Assembly (NCBI GenBank): GCA_946481355.1
Contig: CAMLNH010000064.1
Coordinates: 1 to 10,271, forward strand
From: an uncultured Curvibacter sp.
GTDB taxonomy: Bacteria > Pseudomonadota > Gammaproteobacteria > Burkholderiales > Burkholderiaceae
Length of the DNA stretch: 10,271 nt
Direction of reading: 5' to 3'
Positions 6,793-10,271 of this stretch are shown piece by piece (within the stretch, counting starts at the first letter, position 1; every line of letters starts with the position of its first letter). A program made the position numbers and the translations under genes. The notes beneath the pieces were generated by a model. It made no database searches. It was not told where the DNA came from and saw nothing but the letters and a program-made list of their open reading frames with translations.

Positions 6793-7587
6793 ATGAAGCG
6801 CGCCCTGATCGGCCTGATGGTGTTCGCGCTCGGCGGCTGTGCCATGCCGGATAAGGCGGTGCCCCTGCAGGTCTACGCCGCCGGCAGCTTGCGTGAGGCC
6901 TTCACGGCCATCGCCGCGGACTATGAGGCGCGCACCGGCCAGAAGATCGCCTTGAGCTTCGGTGCTTCGGGACTGCTGCGCGAGCGCATCGAGAAAGGCG
7001 AGGGGCCCCAGGTCTTTGCCTCGGCCGATACCGAGCACCCGCAGCGCCTCGCGGCGCGCGGGGGGTGGCAGGCGCCGCAAGTCTTCACGCGCAACAGCCT
7101 GTGCGCACTCACGGCCGCGCACATCGAGGCCACACCGTCCACCTTGTTGTCAACGATGCTGCGCGCCGATGTGCGCGTGGGCACGTCCACACCCAGGGCC
7201 GACCCTTCGGGTGACTATGCCTGGGCCCTGTTCCGCAAGGCCGATGCCGTGCAGGCCGGGGCCTACGCCGTGCTCGACGCCAAGGCCCTCAAACTCACGG
7301 GCGGCGCCGATTCGCCCAAGCCGCCGCCAGGCCGGGGCACCTATGCCTGGGTCATGGACCAGGGCCAGGCCGACGTCTTCCTCACCTACTGCACCAATGC
7401 CGTGGCCGCCCAGAAGGAAGTGCCGCGCCTGAAGATCGTGCAGGTGCCGCCCGAGCTGCAGGTGGGCGCGGCCTACGGCCTGACCGTGCGCGACGGTGCG
7501 CCGCCCGCCGCGCGCGACTTCGCGCGCTACCTGCTGTCCGAGGCGGGCCAGGCCCCGCTGCAACGCCTGGGCTTCGGCCGGCCATGA
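6793..7587 (+). CDS. ModA-like oxyanion-binding lipoprotein (second receptor)
   Basis: This 264-residue protein resembles the molybdate-binding protein ModA. Its N-terminus carries a lipobox, LGGC (13-16), so the mature protein should be anchored by lipidated Cys16 rather than free in the periplasm. ModA-type motifs are AAGSLREAF (29-37), LSFGASGLL (54-62), VFASAD (74-79) and DPSGDYAW in the middle of the protein. No second permease or ATPase accompanies it, so it probably feeds TupBC beside TupA or acts as a sensor. The start has only a weak ribosome site and lies 12 bp after the tupA stop; the end overlaps the next gene by ATGA (7584-7587). Its ligand is inferred from family and context. 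Confidence 0.85.
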   Translation: MKRALIGLMVFALGGCAMPDKAVPLQVYAAGSLREAFTAIAADYEARTGQKIALSFGASGLLRERIEKGEGPQVFASADTEHPQRLAARGGWQAPQVFTRNSLCALTAAHIEATPSTLLSTMLRADVRVGTSTPRADPSGDYAWALFRKADAVQAGAYAVLDAKALKLTGGADSPKPPPGRGTYAWVMDQGQADVFLTYCTNAVAAQKEVPRLKIVQVPPELQVGAAYGLTVRDGAPPAARDFARYLLSEAGQAPLQRLGFGRP

Positions 7588-8084
7588 GAACCCTGCTGCT
7601 CCTGCTCTGCTGCTGGGCGGGGGCAGCACAGGCGGCAGAGCCCGTGCTGTTGCAGATCGGTGGCATGGTGCAGAACAGGTTGACGCTCACCGGGAAAGAA
7701 CTGCGGGCCCTGCCGCAGAAGGACTACACCGAGAAGCGCAGTGTCATCGTCGACGGTCGTGAGGTCACGCAAAGTGTGGTGATGCGTGGCATTCCCCTGC
7801 GCATGCTTTTGGACCAGGCCGGGCTCGCCTCCGACCGGCATTCGGTGCGCCGGGCCTATGTGCTGCTGACCGCACAGGATGGCTACCAGACCACGTTTTC
7901 CTGGGGCGAGCTTTACAACACGCGTCTCGGTGACGACGTGCTGGTGCTGCTGCAGCATGGCGAGGACGATCTGCTGGCCCGCGACGGTCTGCCCTCGCTG
8001 CGCTCCCTGCAGGACGTGCGCCCCGGCCCGCGCCATGTGCGCTGGCTGACCTCGATCGAGGTGCTGCTCGCACCCAGCCGCTGA
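7584..8084 (+). CDS. Small secreted sulfite-oxidase-like (Oxidored_molyb fold) protein without cysteine
   Basis: This 166-residue protein has a Sec signal peptide (MRTLLLLLCCWAGAAQA, cleavage likely before AEPVLL). The mature part resembles the short periplasmic relatives of the molybdopterin-binding domain of sulfite oxidase/YedY: LTLTGKELRALP, RGIPLRMLLDQAG, then YVLLTAQDGYQTTFSWGEL and a closing HVRWLTSIEVLL. Classical members bind molybdenum through a conserved cysteine; the only cysteines here (9 and 10) are in the signal peptide, so the mature protein has none. At about 150 mature residues it also lacks the dimerisation domain. It may bind cofactor or ligand without catalysis, or be a degenerate accessory protein. 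It is locked to the ModA-like gene by a 4-nt overlap and has no Shine-Dalgarno sequence of its own, so it probably belongs to the oxyanion operon. The function is not established. Confidence 0.75.
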   Translation: MRTLLLLLCCWAGAAQAAEPVLLQIGGMVQNRLTLTGKELRALPQKDYTEKRSVIVDGREVTQSVVMRGIPLRMLLDQAGLASDRHSVRRAYVLLTAQDGYQTTFSWGELYNTRLGDDVLVLLQHGEDDLLARDGLPSLRSLQDVRPGPRHVRWLTSIEVLLAPSR

Positions 8085-8104
8085 GCCCGCCTTGCTCTCC
8101 GCGT

Positions 8105-8110
8105 TACAGT
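8105..8110 (+). promoter_or_regulatory. -10-like hexamer of the GNAT gene, leaderless spacing
   Basis: TACAGT fits TANNNT and ends exactly six bases before the ATG at 8117; GCG plus one base precedes it. No Shine-Dalgarno sequence is present and no good -35 is visible. The same geometry occurs before the EgtB-like gene and the GGDEF gene. Confidence 0.4.
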
Positions 8111-8116
8111 GCAGGC

Positions 8117-8623
8117 ATGGCCCTGCGCATCCGTGACGAAAACACCCTCGACGTACCTCACATCGAGGCCCTCACCGAAGCTGCCTTCCGTTCGGCGCCG
8201 CACCGCAGCGGCACCGAACAGCACATCGTCAACGCCCTGCGCCGCGCTGGCCAGCTCACGCTCTCGCTCGTGGCCGAGGAGGGCGGGGTGATCGTGGGCC
8301 ATGTGGCGGTCTCGCCCGTGAGTGTGTCCGACGGCGCAAGCGACTGGTATGGTCTGGGGCCGATTTCGGTGCAGCCCGAGCTGCAAGGGCGCCACATCGG
8401 CGCCTCGCTGATGCACGCGGCCCTCGACGGTCTGCGTGCCAGGGGCGCGGCCGGCTGCGTGCTCGTGGGCGAACCTGCGTACTACACGCGCTTCGGCTTC
8501 CATCCCGTACCCGGCCTGGTCTACCCCGGCATTCCGCCCGAGTACTTCATGGCGCTGTCGTTCGGCGGCGGCGTTGCGCAGGGCACCGTGAGCTACCACG
8601 CGGCCTTCGACGCCACGGCCTGA
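8117..8623 (+). CDS. GNAT family N-acetyltransferase, YhbS-like
   Basis: The 168-residue cytoplasmic protein is a single GNAT domain that would transfer an acetyl group from acetyl-CoA to an amine of unknown identity. Motif A is clear: LGPISVQPELQGRHIGASLMHAAL (80-103), with the acetyl-CoA-binding QGRHIG loop at 90-95. It is followed by GCVLVGEPAYYTRFGFHPV (113-131), typical of the YhbS/COG3153 branch. The acceptor substrate cannot be predicted. It starts 32 bp after the oxyanion operon with no terminator visible between, so read-through is possible, but the leaderless -10 element suggests its own promoter. The next gene begins 25 bp downstream. Confidence 0.88.
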   Translation: MALRIRDENTLDVPHIEALTEAAFRSAPHRSGTEQHIVNALRRAGQLTLSLVAEEGGVIVGHVAVSPVSVSDGASDWYGLGPISVQPELQGRHIGASLMHAALDGLRARGAAGCVLVGEPAYYTRFGFHPVPGLVYPGIPPEYFMALSFGGGVAQGTVSYHAAFDATA

Positions 8624-8636
8624 CATACAGGCGCGT

Positions 8637-8642
8637 TACCAT
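8637..8642 (+). promoter_or_regulatory. -10-like hexamer of the GGDEF gene, leaderless spacing
   Basis: TACCAT fits TANNNT and ends exactly six bases before the ATG at 8649, again preceded by GCG plus one base. No ribosome site or convincing -35 is visible. Confidence 0.4.
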
Positions 8643-8648
8643 CGCTGC

Positions 8649-9782
8649 ATGAAGTCGCGAGAGTCCGGAAACGCTGCTGAGCAGCCGTCTGCCAGTCCGC
8701 GTTTCTCGGTCGCCGTGCTGCAGGCCGAGAACCGTCGGCTGCGCGAGCAGCTCGATGCCCTGATGGGCGAAGCCCGGCTCAACCAGGACAAGCTGCGCCG
8801 CTTCGACCAGCTCGAACGCAAAGTTATCGGCGCACCTTCGCTGGCCGCGCTGGTGCAGACCCTGCTGGTCGACTATCCCGCGCTGTTCGAACTCGACGCC
8901 GTCACCCTGACCCTGGTGGACCCGGAGTACGAAGCCGCGCGCGTGCTCGGTGAAGGGGGCGTGGCCGGGCCCGCCCATCTGCTCCTGCTGAGCAACGAGC
9001 AGCCCTTGCAGCAGCTCTACGCCGACAGCGTCGGCCCGCGCCTGGGCACGCCGACTGCAGCCCAGGCCTTTTTGTTCGAGAGCCTGCCTGCCGCGCCGGC
9101 CAGTGCGGCCTTGCTGCCCCTGATGCACCGTGGTGCCTGCATCGGCAGCCTCAACCTCTGCAGCCGTGACCCGGCGCGCTTTGCCGCCGGCAGCAGCACC
9201 GATTTCCTGGAGCGTCTGGCCGCGCTGGTGGCTGTCTGCCTCGACAGCGCCCTGGCCACCGAGCGCCTCAAGCTCGCCGGTCTGACCGACGGCCTGACCG
9301 GCGTGCACAACCGCCGCTATTTCGAGTCGCGCTGCCTGGAGGAAGTGCAGGCCGCGCGCCGCAGCGGCCTGCCCCTGGTCTGCCTGCTGCTCGACGTGGA
9401 CCACTTCAAGCGCATCAACGACACGCATGGCCACCCGGCCGGCGACGCCGTGTTGCGTTACGTGGCCCGGCTCATCCGCGCCCAGCTGCGCGGCAGCGAT
9501 GTGGTGGCGCGCTATGGCGGTGAGGAGTTCGTACTGCTGCTGCCCGGCACGCCGCTGCCCGCGGCGTTGGAGACGGCTGAACGCATCCGCCGCGTGATCG
9601 CCGCGCAGACCATGCCGGTGCCTGTTCCCGAGCCGCTGCGCATCACAGTCTCGATCGGTGCTGCCGCGCTGCTGCCGGGTGACGATCCCGCCGCACTCGC
9701 AGCGGACCTGGTCCAGCGCGCCGACCAGGCGCTGTATGCGGCCAAGCAGGGTGGGCGCAACCGCGTGCAGGCCGCCGCCTGA
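8649..9782 (+). CDS. Diguanylate cyclase with DUF484/GAF-like sensor and GGDEF domain
   Basis: The 377-residue cytoplasmic protein should make cyclic di-GMP from two GTP. Residues about 20-60 form a charged coiled-coil-like helix (LQAENRRLREQL), and residues 60-200 a DUF484/GAF-like sensor. The GGDEF domain begins near 212 with DGLTGVHNRRYF; the metal ligand Asp249 lies in LLLDVDHFKRIND, and the active-site loop reads GGEEF (290-294), a functional variant. RGSD (281-284), five residues before it, is an intact I-site, so product inhibition is expected. No transmembrane helix or signal peptide is visible, so the sensor ligand is intracellular and unknown. It lies 25 bp after the GNAT gene and faces a DUF4148 gene across a terminator. 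Confidence 0.92.
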   Translation: MKSRESGNAAEQPSASPRFSVAVLQAENRRLREQLDALMGEARLNQDKLRRFDQLERKVIGAPSLAALVQTLLVDYPALFELDAVTLTLVDPEYEAARVLGEGGVAGPAHLLLLSNEQPLQQLYADSVGPRLGTPTAAQAFLFESLPAAPASAALLPLMHRGACIGSLNLCSRDPARFAAGSSTDFLERLAALVAVCLDSALATERLKLAGLTDGLTGVHNRRYFESRCLEEVQAARRSGLPLVCLLLDVDHFKRINDTHGHPAGDAVLRYVARLIRAQLRGSDVVARYGGEEFVLLLPGTPLPAALETAERIRRVIAAQTMPVPVPEPLRITVSIGAAALLPGDDPAALAADLVQRADQALYAAKQGGRNRVQAAA

Positions 9783-9796
9783 GCGTGCCCTTGCGC

Positions 9797-9824
9797 AAGA
9801 AAAAGGCCGCCTCGTGGGCGGCCT
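9797..9824 (-). terminator. Intrinsic terminator between convergent genes
   Basis: AGGCCGCC (9804-9811) and GGCGGCCT (9817-9824) form a perfect 8-bp GC-rich stem with a 5-nt loop. Read on the minus strand, the stem is followed by TTTTTCTT (9804-9797), a proper U-tract, so it mainly ends the DUF4148 transcript. On the plus strand the stem is followed only by CTCTCTCCTT, giving weaker termination for the GGDEF gene. Confidence 0.8.
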
Positions 9825-9855
9825 CTCTCCTTGCGGCCCGCAGGCCACGCGCGTC

Positions 9856-10271
9856 TCAGTAGTAGACCTGCTGGCTCAGCGCGCCGCTGCGCAGGGCTTG
9901 CGTCAGCTCGGCGTTCACTTCGGCGCGGGTCTTGCTGGCGCCCTTGGCCTGGGCCGGGTAGCTGCCGGGGAAGACTTCATTGAGCTTCTGGTTGCCGTAG
10001 CCGTCCACGGTGGACACGATGTTGCCCGTGCGCACGGCCTGGAAGTACTCGGCGCTGACTTCGGCGCGGGTCTTGCCAGCGGCTTCGGTCTGGGTCGGGT
10101 AGCTGCCCGGGAAGATTTCGTTGAGCTTCTGGTTGCCGTGGCCGTCGATGCCGGCCACGATGTTGCCGGTGCGGACGGCTTCCAGGTACTCGGCCGTGAC
10201 CTGGTCACGGGTCTTGTCGGCGGCCAGGGCCATGACGGCGGCCGCATACAGGGTGCGCAGGACGGGCTTTT
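9856..10271 (-). CDS. Secreted DUF4148 repeat protein (partial, N-terminus off right edge)
   Basis: The visible 137 residues run from a signal-peptide-like stretch (KPVLRTLYAAAVMALAA, likely cleaved before DKT) into two full copies and one partial copy of a 47-residue repeat. The repeat consensus is KTRAEV-AEY--AVRTGNIV, then DG-GNQKLNE-FPGSYP-Q, the pattern of Burkholderiales DUF4148 proteins. The chain ends ALRSGALSQQVYY. The internal Met at 10233 lies within the signal peptide and is not the true start, which lies just outside the window. DUF4148 proteins are small, periplasmic or exported and of unknown function. It converges on the diguanylate cyclase gene, and a terminator follows its stop. 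Confidence 0.85.
   Translation of the reverse strand, partial: KPVLRTLYAAAVMALAADKTRDQVTAEYLEAVRTGNIVAGIDGHGNQKLNEIFPGSYPTQTEAAGKTRAEVSAEYFQAVRTGNIVSTVDGYGNQKLNEVFPGSYPAQAKGASKTRAEVNAELTQALRSGALSQQVYY
9859..10215 (-). repeat. Tandem 141-bp coding repeat (two full copies plus a partial)
   Basis: Copies lie at 10215-10075, 10074-9934 and 9933-9859, in exact 47-codon register. The two full copies are also visibly similar at the DNA level, for example around the GNQKLNE codons, so unequal crossing-over could change copy number. The third copy keeps only KTRAEV-AEL-QALRSG before it diverges. Confidence 0.8.

Noticed and set aside
8547..9848. Minus-strand open frame of 433 codons opposite the GGDEF gene
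   Set aside because: It is antisense to a clear diguanylate cyclase and rich in Gln, Gly and Arg with no domain.
6..10271. Mobile elements, CRISPR arrays, tRNA or phage genes
   Set aside because: I looked for transposase motifs, regularly spaced short repeats and tRNA-like cloverleafs and saw none; the only tandem repeat is inside the DUF4148 gene.

Overview
The window is high-GC, dense bacterial DNA and reads as a Burkholderiales chromosome, most likely Comamonadaceae (Hydrogenophaga/Variovorax/Acidovorax-like). The pointers are FcbT-type TRAP permeases, a DUF4148 repeat protein, a ModE-type regulator with a periplasmic-binding-protein-like domain, and -10-like hexamers lying exactly six bases before several ATG codons. 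No rRNA, tRNA, CRISPR array, insertion sequence or phage gene was seen. The species assignment is inference from gene content and style.

Layout. (1) 1-1792, minus strand: a TRAP transporter pair, small permease (DctQ-like) followed with no gap by large permease (DctM-like), the latter cut by the left edge. (2) 1793-1993: a 201-bp divergent intergenic region with a perfect 9-bp inverted repeat. (3) 1994-3265, plus: an EgtB-family nonheme-iron enzyme (ergothioneine/selenoneine synthase type, SenA-like) standing alone. (4) 3208-4401, minus: a regulator joining a ModE-like winged HTH to a COG1910-type oxyanion-binding domain; its 3' end overlaps the EgtB-like gene tail-to-tail by 58 bp. (5) 4449-8084, plus: a five-gene tungstate/molybdate operon, tupB-tupC-tupA, a ModA-like lipoprotein, and a small secreted protein with a sulfite-oxidase-like domain but no cysteine in its mature form. 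(6) 8117-8623, plus: a YhbS-type GNAT acetyltransferase. (7) 8649-9782, plus: a DUF484/GAF-like plus GGDEF diguanylate cyclase. (8) 9804-9824: an intrinsic terminator between convergent genes. (9) 9856-10271, minus: a secreted DUF4148 repeat protein, cut by the right edge.

How the genes fit together. The core is region 4 plus 5. The regulator is divergent from the operon across only 47 bp, and its C-terminal domain resembles the oxyanion receptors encoded in the operon, so it probably senses tungstate/molybdate and controls uptake. One permease (TupB) and one ATPase (TupC) are shared, it seems, by two different receptors: soluble TupA and a membrane-anchored ModA-like lipoprotein. Three ATGA start/stop overlaps show tight translational coupling. 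The last gene is the least understood part: it is locked to the receptor gene by a 4-nt overlap but lacks the cysteine that ligates the metal in classical sulfite oxidase/YedY enzymes. The remaining genes are apparently unrelated neighbours.
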